Numbered from the stretch's first letter, positions 1-11,652 are shown. The stretch: DNA of 64,000 nt from Spirodela intermedia (GCA_902729315.2 LR746272.1:7900827-7964826); one strand, 5' to 3'. Translations and numbers: made by a program. The notes: generated by a model from the sequence alone, not told the origin.

Positions 1-690
1 AACTCTGAGATCGAGCTGTGTTAGGGTCTGACTTTGGAAAGGACGTTGCTCGATGCGGAAAGTCAACCATTACCCCACGCGGGATCCAGTCACGTCTTCG
101 GGGCCATCCAAAAAGAGTTCATGATAAAGTGAGGTTTTGTTCATCGTGTAAGCCCGTAGTAGTTCTCTATCCTCACATGAGCTGTTGACTTGACAACTCT
201 GAGATCGAGCTGTGTGAGGGTCCGACTTTGGAAAGGACGTCACTCAGTGCGGAAAGGCAATCATTAACCCACGCGGGATCCAGTCATGTTTTCGGGGCCC
301 TCCAAAAAGAGTTCATGAAAAAGTGATGTTTTGTTCATCGTGTAAGCCCGTGGTAGTTCTTTTCCCTCGCAGCAGCTGTTGACTTTATAACTCTGAGATC
401 GTGCTGCGTGAGGGTCTGACTTTGGAAATGACGTCGCTCGTTGCGGAAAGTCAACCATCACCTCACGTAGGATCCAGTCACGTCTTCTGGGCCCTCCAAA
501 ATGAGTGCATGATAAGCTGAGGTTTTATTCCTCGTGCCAGCCTACAGTAGTTATCTTCCCTCGCAGATGTTGACTTGACAATCAGAGATAGAGCTGCGCG
601 TGAGGGTTTGACTTTGGAAATGACGTCGCTCGATGCGAAAAGTCCACGCGGGATCCACCCACCTCGTGGGGCCCTTCAAGAAGAGTTCAA
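1..690. repeat. Tandem repeat, ~193-bp unit, about 3.6 copies
   Basis: The phrase aactctgagatcgagctgtg starts copies at 1, 195, 389 and, more diverged, about 580, giving periods of 194, 194 and 191. Each unit carries a GA-to-GT-rich core, the run cgcgggatcca, and paired W-box-like cores (TTGAC on one strand in ttgactt, and its complement in agtcaacc). The fourth copy is shortened by an internal deletion. The array may continue beyond the left edge. No protein is encoded consistently across the units. Confidence 0.9.
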
Positions 691-3019
691 ACATCGGAAA
701 GAGGAATCACTCCTGACTAAAGTGGCCACGATTATTCCAAGAAAAATAATTAGTCTCGGTGAGAACACGACGGCAATAGAAAACTAGGGCTTGAAAGCAA
801 TCCTGCTCCACTGCCTGGTCCATTTTCTTCAACCACAAAGGAAGCGGAGAACTGATGATTCGAAGTAACCGGTCAGCGAGAGACCACAGCCACCAGCATC
901 TGCAAGGGCCCAGCTCGTCACCATCGCTATAGAGGCGTGGCAAACCCTGCGATCGGAGTGAAAAGTCAACCGTTAGCAAATGCCGGCGAAAAGTCCACGC
1001 CCACAAAAACGAAAAAAACATCTCAAGAGAACCAACCATACAAAAATGAAAACAAAAATGCCCGGCGAAAAGTCTCTTGATGCGTCTCGCTCCCTAACCA
1101 GAAACATGTTGGAGACGGCCAACCCCACAAAGAGAGGGCCCGCAGTCAGCAAGGGAATGGCTCACCAAGGACCACCCCACCCAACAGCGGGACCAACAGC
1201 CTCCTGGGGGGGGGGTCCACCTCTCCCCATCCCCATCAAGGGGGACCCACCCACCTCTCCTGCAGATGAACACCAACCCGCATGAAGAAATATAGTTCCC
1301 ACCCACGGCCATCTCTTCTACAGATGAGCACAGAAGACGTAAGAGAGTTCGCAGCTACTGTCCTCTCTCCTACGAGAAGAATATGAGCAGACGCAGAGAA
1401 TTAGCCCCTTAAAGATAATCACCAGCACAGATCAACGAAATTAGTTCCTAGTTTCTGCCATCTCTATTACGGATGAACAACACCACTGATCGAGAGAAAC
1501 AGCTCCCGCCTACTGCCACCCCATAATGTAAGAGAATTGACTTCTGCCAACTATCATCCTCTTCACCATTCAACACCTCACGCAAGTAGATCCATCTTCA
1601 ATTCTCATGGAAACCCAAGAAAACAGCTACGCCCGGCATAGAAACGTCTAACATAGGAGCGCACTTGATATGGATGAGTAGTGGTATTCTACGTTGACTT
1701 TCTCTTTTCTTGACAAATGAAAAAGGACGGAATCGTATCACAATTCTGGACCAGTTGCAGCCCACTGAGCTGAACTTTTTTATAAGATCATGTCAATTCA
1801 AAACTGATTTGAGCAGTCAGAACCAGAATCAACTGATTTGCAAGCCATCTAGTCCAGATTTATCTTCCCTCAGAATCTCTGAATCTCAGCTTTTGCCTAG
1901 TTCTGAGAAGACATTTGCGGCTCACAAGAACAGCCTTTTCATTGCCTAAACTCAGGCCATACTTGAGGGGAACGTACAAAGGACAAACCAGGGCTACTTG
2001 AATGTAAGTTCTACAGTGAGTCAGGTAATATTCTTACCACTCTACTAATCTTCTGGAATTCGACAAATCCACCAATTGTTGAGAGCTACCTTCCTCACAG
2101 GATTCGTATGCTCATGTAGCTCTTTAACATCTGATGATGGCGGTGGTGATGAGCTTCCTTGAATGAGTTGTAGTATCAACATGTGACACAAAGGTACTGG
2201 AACATGTTCTACTTATCATCCTCTGGTTTCTCTTCTTCTTCAGCTATTTTGCAAGTAATAAGGATCAACCCAAAACCGATGATCTACAAAGCTCAGACCA
2301 TTTTGATTCAACATTCAAGAGGCACTGAGATTTATTACGTAATGAATAGTAAGTATTTCCCAGTGTTGATCACACACACACACACACGCGTCTATCATTG
2401 CATCCATTTTTTATACTCACAAAATTTTGGAGCAATCCACTTAAAAATAAATAAAAAGGATAGAGACCAGGCCTCCAATCATTGGTATCATAACACGTGT
2501 GCCTACAAAACACAACAGCCCAACAGCGAAGAGCGACCAGTTGTGAGGGAAACTAGCCAGTGTAAGGCTCTGCACCTTGGCATTATGAAGCCAACAAAAT
2601 GCTAATGGCATGTGACATAAGAGTGACCAAGAATTCACACGAGACTCCAGCTAACGTCTGGTCCAAGAACAGGCTATTTACTAATGTCAATTTCTCTTTA
2701 GTCGTCGCGCCATTGATTCAAGATTATTTATGCTAGCATGGGTTTATGCCCAATCAACCTCCACGCGATCAAACAATCCATCAATGAAGTATTGCAAATA
2801 AATGGCCCACAAGATGAAGCGGCCAAAGTAGTTCCTTGCGTCGAACCATCAGGCACAGAAAGAGACCATAAAAGTTGATTTGATATGCTAAAATTTCGGA
2901 CACAGTGGACAACATAAGTTCGTGAATGTATTCATATATGAGAAAATGAATGGGGAATGCGCTTAACGAACAGAAACGAATGTTATGAATGTAAGTTTTA
3001 GGCGTTGATAATAGAGTAC
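691..3019. other. Spacer without a supported gene
   Basis: Short open frames are present but none resembles a known family or repeats across units. The stretch 960-1330 shares scattered words with the left repeat (gcgaaaagtccacgc). A short (CA)9 tract lies near 2370. The 3' exon or UTR of the NFD6-like gene on the minus strand should lie somewhere in 2000-3019, but I could not fix it. Confidence 0.5.
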
Positions 3020-3462
3020 CTTCGGAAAGCCAAGCCCATTTCCCGTTTTCCCCAGAAAGCATGGAAGTAAGCAGCGCAGATGCAGTGACGCTGTGCAAAG
3101 GCATCAAGGACTGCACACAGCCCAGCTCAACCGGCGCCCTGCATCAGAACGTTCACAACAAGAGAAGAAATAGAGAGGGGACTGGTCAGACGAATAAATT
3201 ATCCCGATACGAATCAAACGCACGTAGGGTTCTCAGATTAGAACAAAAAAAAAAACGAATGAGGACCCCATCAGAAAGATTCCACGGAAGATCCGAGAAC
3301 ATACCGGCAGAAGCTCGGAGCAAGCCGGCGCCTGGAGAAACTCCTGGCGCAGGAGGCCGGAGCAGAAGAAGGGGCAGGAGACCTGATACCGCCGGCGAGT
3401 AATCTCGCCGGCGAAGATGCGGAACCCAGAAGGGCCCGCCGAGCGCAGCCACCAGCTGCCAT
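3020..3462 (-). CDS. NUCLEAR FUSION DEFECTIVE 6-like small mitochondrial protein (3' end unresolved)
   Basis: Two coding exons are visible: exon 1 at 3462-3305 and exon 2 at 3138-3020. The start is the ATG at 3462. The first ~50 residues are rich in Ala, Arg and Ser without acidic residues, as in a mitochondrial presequence. The intron has a strong donor (CG|GTATGT) and a CAG acceptor. Joining restores an Arg codon and runs straight into [19 protein letters not shown], the hallmark block of the plant NFD6-like family, followed by ALLTSML and WAWLSEG. The family is small (about 90-110 aa); NFD6 of Arabidopsis is mitochondrial and needed for polar nuclear fusion, but most homologues are unstudied. 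Exon 2 ends GAA G|GTAC. The last short exon, which is often alternatively spliced in this family, could not be identified; reading through the donor would add a long unrelated tail. Identity is well supported; the model is incomplete at the 3' end. Confidence 0.8.
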
Positions 3463-3727
3463 TCTCTCTCCTCACTCCTCTTCCCCCAAGCTCCCTCGGC
3501 CCCCGTATCAGCGAGGCTGCTTGAGGGCAGCTCATGTTCCGTTGAACCGCGGCGTAATTAGGACATGCATAGTCCTTCCCATCTTCTCGTACTGGCTCCT
3601 TCGGCATATTCTCACATAATTCCGCGAAGCAGTTAGTTCCGCGAAGCAGCGTGAACCGGAAGCCGCCGAAACCGCGATCGGGGGAAAACGTTCATGAAGA
3701 ACCCTATATTCGCATCATGGCCGTTGA

Positions 3728-3930
3728 TCACATGGGCCTTCACACGATGGCGTTTGTTCCCTGATTCTGAAGCCCATTACTAGATGGGCCCATCTGGGCC
3801 AATCTGGATCTGACCATCGTGTCGGCCCAAGCCAATTCGACGGCACGGAATCAACAATTAGTCAACCACATTGACCTGGACCGATTTGACCGACTGGATT
3901 GGTGGTTGGCCTAGTATGATCCGGCCCACT
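3728..3930 (-). promoter_or_regulatory. Site II (TGGGCC/GGCCCA) cluster upstream of NFD6-like gene
   Basis: About five TGGGCC/GGCCCA cores lie between 3728 and 3930, 270-470 bp upstream of the NFD6-like ATG on the minus strand. Site II elements are known from promoters of plant housekeeping and organelle-protein genes (TCP factor binding). The assignment to this gene is inferred from position only. Confidence 0.45.
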
Positions 3931-4325
3931 TGTCCGATCATGGCTCGTCGTAGAGAGGCCTCTTCTCCACAGTAAATCCTCGAATTATTTTAAAGAATAT
4001 TTTTTTAAAATTACACCATAAAATAAAAAGCGACGGTAAAAGCGGGGAATATCTTATTTTTGTTCGAAATAAAAAACCGTGGTGACGTCTCGACTACGCA
4101 GTTACTCGCCTTCAGAGGGGCGTTAGTCGCCCTCAGAGCTCCGCAAGTGGGCTCATTCACGACGATCAGGCCCACTTGCTTCCTCCCACGTGCCCAACGC
4201 CGACCATCGCAGTGAGTAATATTTAGCTTTATAATATATATTTTTATGAAATACCCATGATTTCCTTTTTAAATATTTTTTGTGTTCTCATTTTTTAGAA
4301 ACACGAATTTAGAATAAAAATAGTC

Positions 4326-4373
<48 letters not shown>

Positions 4374-5445
4374 CTCTCTCTATCTCTATCTATCTCTCTC
4401 TATCTCTATCAATCTTTTTTTCTATCTTTCTATCTATGTTTCCCGTGGCCCAAAAAGATCGTTCTTTTATGCATCTCACTCCATATCCCCAAAAAGAGAG
4501 AGAGGGGCCCCATGTCCTCCGCCCCCCCCTCTCTCTCTCTCTCTCTCTCTAGATGGGTAGGGTCGGGCTGGTCCAGACCACAGTTCTTAATATAGTCTCT
4601 GGGCCTGGCTAGGTCTGGTGCGCGCAGGAGATACGCGGATTGATGGTGGACTTCTTTTGACCCGGGCCTAGTGTGGCCCGTTGGAAATGGAAATGTCTAG
4701 TAAGGGATGCCTTTGGTCAACTATTAGTGGGATTCCCGGCAGGCAGAAGTGCTCAGTCAACGTCGATGCTTCTGGGTGCTCCATAGCTGGAGAAAACCAC
4801 CACAGAGATAGAGATAGAGAGAGTACTTCAAGAATCATTTACCAACCTCAGTTCGGATATCAAGTTCAAGGTGACCTAACGATCAATTACATGCAACGAT
4901 TCTCCCTCTCTCCATCCCTCTCTCTCTCTCTCTCTAACTCGTTCTAGTGTGGAAGGTATACTGGGTCTCTTTGATCAAGATTCCCTTATTGGCAACCTCC
5001 CCGTTGCTCCCTTCTCATTATTCACGTCTCAGCAGAAGACCCGCTGGTCCCCTGGTCATCTTCTTCTTTCCTCCATTGTAGCGTCGTCCTTGGACCACTC
5101 TCTCTCTTCACTACTCCTCTCTCTCTCTCCACTTGCCTTGTAGTTTAATCAGGACGCGCAGGACGTCATGGCTTTCTGTTCCTTCATGCACTTGTTCGCT
5201 CTCTATCTCTCCCTCTCTCTCTCTTAATGAGCCTCGGTCTAGCGAGGGGCACGGAGAACCGTGACATTACTCGCGGTAGGTGTTGACCGTACAGCGAGGT
5301 GAAGTCGCCTCAGGGACCCTGGCGACCCCTAAATCTTCGCTGCCGCAGCAACGAGTGGAGATGTCAGCCTTCGGTAAAGACCAAGCCGCGGAAGAAGAGG
5401 AAAAAGAAGTAGAGAGAGAGAGAGAGAGAGAGGGCGAGAGAGAGC

Positions 5446-5476
<31 letters not shown>

Positions 5477-6080
5477 AGAGAGTATTACTGTACTTCCCTG
5501 TGGGAATCATAATGGTTTCGTTGCTTCTAGGTTTGAAGAAGCTTTCTGGAAGGAGCTAAGCTCAACGAAAACAACTACAGACTAGCACTGTGCTGAGAGA
5601 GAGAGAAAGAGAGAGAGAGGGAGGATCGACAGAAGATTCGACGAGCTGACACGTCCGGGGTACAAAAGCGTGGGCCAGAGGAAAGAGCCCACAATGTGGC
5701 CCACTCCACGATCATGGTTGACCCAATGGAGACAGAGAGGCCCAATAAGAACTTAGAAGAAGGCCTGGCTTGGCAATTATATCGCTGCGATAAAATCCGA
5801 CCCTCCGTTTGGAGGTCTTACAACATGATGGAATATTCTCCCCCCATCACACAGACACACGCACGTGCAACATATCCTTTTCACGTGCACACAGACACAA
5901 CCCCCCTCTCGTCCTCCCTACCCCCCACGGTTCACCGTAGAATCAATCGCACCCACAGGGTCCATCGTACGCCAGGTACTACCCCGCCAGTAGTAGTATT
6001 AGAAACAGAGCAGCACCGTCCGATCCACGAGGCCACAGGGAGGAGACATCGATCCGACGGAAAGTCTTGGGCATCGGAGG
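3931..6080. other. Spacer with CT/GA microsatellites
   Basis: Pyrimidine tracts occupy about 4326-4436, 4533-4551 and 4915-4936, and a purine tract 5411-5472. An A/T-rich stretch with TTTTTTAAAATT-like runs lies near 3990-4070. Two G-boxes (CACGTG) sit at 5862 and 5882, just 3' of the BURP gene. Open frames here come mostly from the repeats and from GC-rich DNA; I recognise no gene. Confidence 0.6.
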
Positions 6081-8162
6081 TCAATCAGAAACCGTCCACG
6101 TCATGTCGCCCGGGAAGATCCAGTGGCACACCTCGATCCGACCTGGCCCGTCACCGAGGGCCACGAAAGCCCCGTGCCCGGGGCTCCACTCCGACGTGTC
6201 GAGGTGACAGATGGCCACCCCGTGGTTGATCTTCTCGGCGGCGCCGGCGAGAATCTCCGCCTCGTAGACCCTCACCTTGGGGACGGAGTGGCAGTAGTAG
6301 ACCTGGAAGGGAAAGAGACTCTGGTGGCAGGACACCGCTCGCGTCACCCTTCCCCCGTCGACTCCGGTGACCTTCCCCACCACGACGCTCCGGCGGGACC
6401 CGGCGGCGCTCTCCGTCGACCGCACCACCACGTCGCTTCCGAGCACCGCCGTCGCAAAGTCGATCATGTCCTCCACGGAGGTGGCGCACCGCTTCGTCTC
6501 CCCCCTGCTGGGGGCTCGCTCGCACTCCGCCACCGTGCTGGCCATGGCCTTGGCCAGCGCCGTGTCCGGCGTCGCGTTGAAGGCCCTGTTCATGTCCTCC
6601 AAGCGGGCTGTGGAGAAGGGGAGCTTCTGCGCAATGGAACGGGGGAGAAATGCCCGCCGAGGCATCCTGTCCCGGAGATCCGGCATCGCCATCGCCGTGC
6701 CCGTCTTCAGCATGCTCTGCCTGAAGAACCTCCCAGGTTCCACCCACCTGCTCGTCTTCTTCTCCATCGCCGTCGCCGTCGCTGTCGCTGCCGCCGTCGC
6801 AGTGGTGGCGGAGGAGGAGGAGACGTTATAGGCCTTGAAGGAGACGGACTTCTTGTCGGCGTAGTCCTTGAAGGTGGTGTTCTCGCCGTAGGTGGTGAAC
6901 CCGACGGGGGTCTTGCCGACTGCCTGCTCGCCGTAGCCGGCGAAGGTGTCGCTGCCGAGGTTGAAGGACTGGCCGTAGCCGGAGAAGGACGCGGCGGCGC
7001 CGCCAGTGACGCCTTTGGCGTAGGAGGAGAAACTATCGTCGCCAACGTTGGACTGCTCCCGGTAGCTGGAGAAGCTCTCCGAGCCGCCATGGCCGGCGCT
7101 GCCGTAGCTGGAGAACCTGTTCTCCGGCACGTTCCCGTTGAAGCCGTAATTGGTGAATGTGTCGTTCCCGGAGGTTCCCTCCTCGCCGTAGTTGCGGAAG
7201 GTGGATCCGATGACGTTGGAGTTGGTGGCGTAGCTCTTAAAGGTGAGGGGAACGCCGACGCCGCGCTTGCCGTAGCCGGAGAAGGACTGGTCGCCGGCGT
7301 TGGTGTCGTCGGAGTAGCTGCTGAAGGACTGCACGCGGCCGTCGGCGTCGGCATCGTAGTTGGTGAACTTGAGGTCGGGGACGTTGGAGCCGCGGTCGTA
7401 GTTGGTGAAGTCGCCGGTGCCGCCGGCGGCGCCGGTGGCGTAGCTAGTGAAGTTAGCGGTGACGACGTTGCCGTTTGGGGCGTAGTTGGCGAAGCCATCG
7501 GCGTGGGCGGAGGAGCCGCGGCTGTAGCGGCGGAAGGAGTCGATGGGGACGTTCTCGTTGTCGGAGTAGTTCTTGAAGGAGCTGGCGCCGCCGACCTTGC
7601 CGGTGGCGTAGTTGGAGAAGTCCTTGCTGCTGTACACGGCGAAGTTGGCAGCGCCGCCGCGCTGGTCCAGCGGCGCGGCCAGTTCGGGGAAGCAGAAGAG
7701 CGCCGCCGCGGAGCAGAAAGACGGAAGGCGCTCCGCCAGCGCGCTCGGCACCGACGCGAGGCGCTCATAGAGGGCGGCCTCTGCGCCGGACAATGGGGAG
7801 GCCTTGGAGAGGAGGAATGCCGGCTTGGGCCGCCCGTTGGGGACCTTCCTCGACCAGTATCTGATCAGCGCCGCCTTGGCGGAGAAAGGGTTCTCAGCGG
7901 CGGCGCCGTCGTCCCCCCTGCTGCTCACGGTGGCGAACCCCCTCGGGCCACCGCTGAACACGGCGGCGGGCGCCCTCCCGGCGGCAGCGGCGGCGACAAC
8001 CGCCGCCGGCGTGTCGTCGCTGGCGGTTGCGAGGGGCTCGGTTCTGGTGGTGATGGTGGCGAATGCCGTGGGGCCCGTCGCACCACTCGCAACGCCGAAC
8101 ATGGCGGCGAGGATGAGGAGGAGGGAGCAGGGGCGGCGGCGGTCCGCGGCGGCGCTGCCCAT
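6081..8162 (-). CDS. BURP-domain protein, polygalacturonase non-catalytic beta-subunit type
   Basis: Intronless frame of 693 aa from the ATG at 8162. The open frame continues upstream to 8435, but the family motif order and a clean signal peptide (hydrophobic LLLILAAMFGVASG, residues ~12-26) support this start. After a propeptide-like region with NPFSAKAALIRYW comes a long repeat region (~residues 180-470) of about 21 FxxY motifs (FSNYAT, FKNYSD, FTNYDR and similar) at ~14-residue spacing. A Thr/Ala-rich linker and then the BURP domain follow: FFR near its start and the ordered CH pairs CHX10CH (from CHQSLF), then CH in GVAICHLDT and CH in IEVCHWIFPGD. Proteins of this class (tomato PG1-beta, Arabidopsis PGL/AroGP) are secreted, bind pectin or polygalacturonase in the wall and influence cell size. 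It stands alone in its neighbourhood. A possible TATA-like TATTATAG lies about 130 bp upstream. Confidence 0.93.
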   Translation of the reverse strand: MGSAAADRRRPCSLLLILAAMFGVASGATGPTAFATITTRTEPLATASDDTPAAVVAAAAAGRAPAAVFSGGPRGFATVSSRGDDGAAAENPFSAKAALIRYWSRKVPNGRPKPAFLLSKASPLSGAEAALYERLASVPSALAERLPSFCSAAALFCFPELAAPLDQRGGAANFAVYSSKDFSNYATGKVGGASSFKNYSDNENVPIDSFRRYSRGSSAHADGFANYAPNGNVVTANFTSYATGAAGGTGDFTNYDRGSNVPDLKFTNYDADADGRVQSFSSYSDDTNAGDQSFSGYGKRGVGVPLTFKSYATNSNVIGSTFRNYGEEGTSGNDTFTNYGFNGNVPENRFSSYGSAGHGGSESFSSYREQSNVGDDSFSSYAKGVTGGAAASFSGYGQSFNLGSDTFAGYGEQAVGKTPVGFTTYGENTTFKDYADKKSVSFKAYNVSSSSATTATAAATATATAMEKKTSRWVEPGRFFRQSMLKTGTAMAMPDLRDRMPRRAFLPRSIAQKLPFSTARLEDMNRAFNATPDTALAKAMASTVAECERAPSRGETKRCATSVEDMIDFATAVLGSDVVVRSTESAAGSRRSVVVGKVTGVDGGRVTRAVSCHQSLFPFQVYYCHSVPKVRVYEAEILAGAAEKINHGVAICHLDTSEWSPGHGAFVALGDGPGRIEVCHWIFPGDMTWTVSD

Positions 8163-9423
8163 CTTGGCGAGCGGCTTCTGGGGGAGGGCGGAAGATTGGG
8201 GATGACAATGGAGGAGGAAGAGGAAAGGTTGGGGCTTTGAAATGTTGGGAGAGACGCGGTGGATATTACATACACAGTAAACGACAGAATGGCTATAATA
8301 GTAATTTACTACTCCCCCGCTCCCCTCATCCCCCTCCCTTCCCTCCCTTTTTACTACCACCGCCCCCCCGCCCCCCCGCCCCCCTCTCACTCTCTCTCTT
8401 ACTCGAGGACACAAAGGCAATAAGAAAATAATCAAGTATTTCGCAGTTTGCCCCGAAATGGCCTAAAAATACATAAAAAACGGCGGGAAATAAATTCCGT
8501 GAAATAATTTTATTTGATTATTGAATACGATTAAATAAGACGGTCTAAAAGGGGCAGCTGTCTGATAACGGCCGGCAGATGGGCATCGTGCGGTTGAGAT
8601 CAGGTGAGCCCGCTGAACCCAGGTGGATCCGATTCGAAGGCCGCAGGTGGATCCAAAACTGTGCGCTGGTCACGTGTCCGATCTGAGAGTCCCCCCCGCC
8701 AGTAGCATACGATGCTTTCCACCCGAAAGAGAGAGAGTGAGAGTGAGAGAGAGTGATAGAGAGATTTAGAGAGAGAGAGAAAGAAGGGAGAGAGAATGAG
8801 GTGAGTTCATGGGTGGCGCCTTGGATTTCCCCCGAAATGTTCGAGTCCGACGCGTACGGACGCTCCCGCGAGCATGTGGTTCCCGACGGCTTTCCCCCAC
8901 GGAGAAGCCTGAAGTTTTTGACGGCGGGCCCTTACAGTGGCATGAGAGAGGAAGAGAGAGGAGGGTTGAGAGAAGAGTCTCGGTGTTTGGCGATTGGGGG
9001 GGGGGGGGGAAGATGAGAGAGAGGGGGGATTCCTCCTCCCCCTCCTTCTGATACGTTCCTTGTTTTATTTTGTTTTGTTTTTTGCCCATCGTTTTTGGTT
9101 TGTAGCATCGACTTTCCTCGAAAGAAAAAGAAAAAGGAACGTAGAAAACGCGTTGAACAGAGTCTTCGCATTCCACTGCTCCCACCCTCCCCCCCCCTTC
9201 TCTCTCTCTCTCCCTTGACGCCCCCACCAACTTCATGACGTCAGTGTCAGGATTTCAGACTGGCTTAACCCTTTTCGTTGCTATAACTTCCCCGGATCTC
9301 ACTTACCTACACCAACCACTAAATATTATTACGTCAATGCCAGAGATAGAGAAAGATAGACAGAGAGGGAGAGAGAGGTGGAAGATACCATGAGAAGCTA
9401 TGCCTCCTCTCCCCCTCTTTGTG

Positions 9424-9428
<5 letters not shown>
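8163..9428. other. Upstream region of BURP gene with GA tracts
   Basis: The region contains the presumed BURP promoter (minus-strand TATTATAG near 8296, a G-box at 8671), poly-C runs near 8366-8390, a GA-rich block at 8727-8800 and mixed GA/CT tracts. No gene is recognised; open frames on both strands are low-complexity. Confidence 0.5.

Positions 9429-9478
<50 letters not shown>
9429..9478. repeat. (CT)n microsatellite, about 25 units
   Basis: An almost perfect run of alternating C and T, continuing into ttctctctatct. It is flanked by ordinary sequence with no coding signal. Confidence 0.95.
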
Positions 9479-9486
<8 letters not shown>

Positions 9487-10020
9487 ATCTCAACCCACGG
9501 TCACCTTCTTACTCCTTCCCCGGCGAAGATTGTGAATCCTCCACATCAATATTCTATGGGAGAAGAAACCAGAAGCAAGGATCTAGCAAGCCTAGCCGTT
9601 CCCGGGGCCCCAAACTCCATCACCACCGACCGGGTTGGGGAGGAAGAAGAGCCTTTCGCATCTAGGGTTTGCGCTCTTGTTTATTTCTCTGCCTGCCCTG
9701 CCGTCCACGGAGGAGAAGCTCAGCTGCCAGAGAGCTCTTTCTCCTTCCAATTTTCTAGTCCTTATCCCTGTCGCATGAACCAGCCACCCTCGACTTTGTT
9801 ATTCCAACTTTCTAAAATATTCTATATTTATCTAAGCAACACCAAGATTACAGACACACTTACATTTGTTCGTTTATTTACATCGAGGCATCAATCCACA
9901 TGAAAACAAGTTATTTGATCCTTCTTTCCTCGTTTGGGCGCTGCCCAGAGCCACGGTCGTCATGTACCTTCTTCTTCTTCCGTGGGGGAGGTGTCATGCA
10001 ACAGTGATGTACGTAAAACA

Positions 10021-10023
<3 letters not shown>

Positions 10024-10059
<36 letters not shown>

Positions 10060-10156
10060 CCTTGCTTATACACGGGGGAAGGGGAGACCCCACCTAAGCA
10101 AGTCTCTCTCTCTCTCTCTCTCTCGCTCTCTCTCTCTCTCGCTCTCTCTCTCTCTT
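10024..10156. repeat. Two adjacent (CT)n microsatellites
   Basis: Perfect CT runs at about 10024-10055 and 10110-10156, the second interrupted twice by CG (ctcg). They are separated by about 55 bp of unique DNA. Confidence 0.9.
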
Positions 10157-10375
10157 TGAGAAGTAGCCGTGGTCCCGGAGCTCATCGTCTTCAGTGGGTA
10201 TGCAATAAAACCACCGCCGGTATTAAAATTCATGCCAGGGAGGGCAGATATATTCTGCCCCCCTGTTCCCGGTCTCCTTTCAAAATAGTTGTTGAGGCAT
10301 TCAATTTTTCTTGTTTATTGAACTATTGCTCCCTAGGCGACCAATGTGTTGCTGGGTTGTATGCGTACCTCCCTC

Positions 10376-10419
<44 letters not shown>

Positions 10420-10448
10420 ATACTCTTCAGATGTTCATTTAGTTACAC

Positions 10449-10857
10449 ACCAAGATAATAAACTATAGAACTAAGACTGACTCCCTCTCCCTCTCTCTCT
10501 ATCCATTTATGTATCTTTATCTCTGATGTACAGATGTTCCTCCAGTAAAGAGAGGAAGATAAGACCATACACATTAAGACTGACACGTATCACTGTACCC
10601 ATGTTCCAATGGTAGCAACAGACCAAGTTAATATAACGTACAGATTTAGACCGACTCTCTCTCTCTCTCTCTCTCTCTGTATCCCTCTCTGAGTCTCTCA
10701 TGGACACATGCTCTTCTAGTTGCAACAAACCAAGATAATAAACTACAGTCTAAGACAGACCCTCTCCCTCTTTCCCTCTTCTCTCCCCTTCCTCTCTATC
10801 TCCCGTGTACCCACGTCCCTACAGCAGCAACAAACCCCGGAGACTAAACTATACATT

Positions 10858-10902
<45 letters not shown>
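10449..10902. repeat. Imperfect minisatellite, each unit carrying its own CT tract
   Basis: Four related units begin with gcaacaaaccaagataataaact-like sequence at about 10449, 10622, 10729 and 10834. Each continues into a taagactgact-like word, a CT tract and then tatcc...gtac. Unit length varies (about 105-175 bp), mostly through the CT tract. The last unit ends in the long (CT)22 at 10858-10902. Confidence 0.7.
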
Positions 10903-10903
<1 letters not shown>

Positions 10904-11548
10904 AAGAGGGGGGGGGGGGTTGCACATGTTCCTAGCTAGCCGAGTGGCGACGGTGGAGCAGACGCTGGGACGCCACACGGTTTCCCTTGGCACGGGGCGG
11001 AAGAGGACGCGGGGCCAAAGGAGGAAGAAGCAGTCAGGGCCCGCCGGGGAGTTTTCACGAGAGGAGAACGAGGAGGGGTGGGGGGATCTCGGAGCCCCTC
11101 CCGTGAAAGCGGCTCTACCCACACATTCGCCGTCCCCACACGTACGCTGTGCCAAAAGGTCATCCATCCAGTCTCCTTCTCCTCCCCCTTGCTCGTCCAT
11201 GTGACCCGCTTCCTTCACAATAACAGCAAATTCTCTCTGATAAATGGATCTTGTGGGTGTAATTAGAGGGGACCTTCTCAGATTTCCCGGACGCCGCCTC
11301 GTAATCATGTCCGGACAGAACGATGGGCCCGGCCCGGTCCTGCAGTCATCTTATGATCCCCATATGTCAGTCTCTCTCTCTCTCTCTATCTCTTTCTCTC
11401 TCTATTTGAATGGAGAGCGTCACAGGAGGCCGGCCAGGGCCCGATTTCTTCCGGGGCTTGCTTCTCCAGCTCCCTTTCGCTCACATGTTCTCTCTTCCTC
11501 TTTCTTTAAGAAGAAGAAGTGAGAGAACCTTCGATTCCATGGCACGTT

Positions 11549-11652
11549 AGAGATGCTTCCGTTGGGTCCTCCTTCCCCTCCGGGGGGCCATCATCGCGCT
11601 AGAGATGCGTCCGTTGGGTCCTCCTCCCCCTGCGGCGGGCCCATCATCGCCA
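11549..11652. repeat. 52-bp tandem duplication
   Basis: The word agagatgc.tccgttgggtcctcct starts at 11549 and again at 11601, and both copies end in catcatcgc. The two copies differ at a few positions. A run of about 20 cytosines (11716-11737) and a (GA)14 tract (11804-11831) follow. Confidence 0.85.

Noticed and set aside
1-690. CRISPR-like array at the window start
   Set aside because: Units are ~193 bp with no short repeat/spacer alternation, and the window is a plant genome.
6123-8240. 705-codon open frame on the plus strand, antisense to the BURP gene
   Set aside because: It is the mirror of a GC-rich, repeat-structured coding exon; composition (Gly/Val/Ala/Glu with no domain) is that of an antisense shadow, and the minus strand has clear BURP motifs.
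9378-10458. Overlapping plus-strand frames of 95-174 codons through CT tracts
   Set aside because: They are Ser/Leu runs encoded by (CT)n with no conserved sequence on either side.
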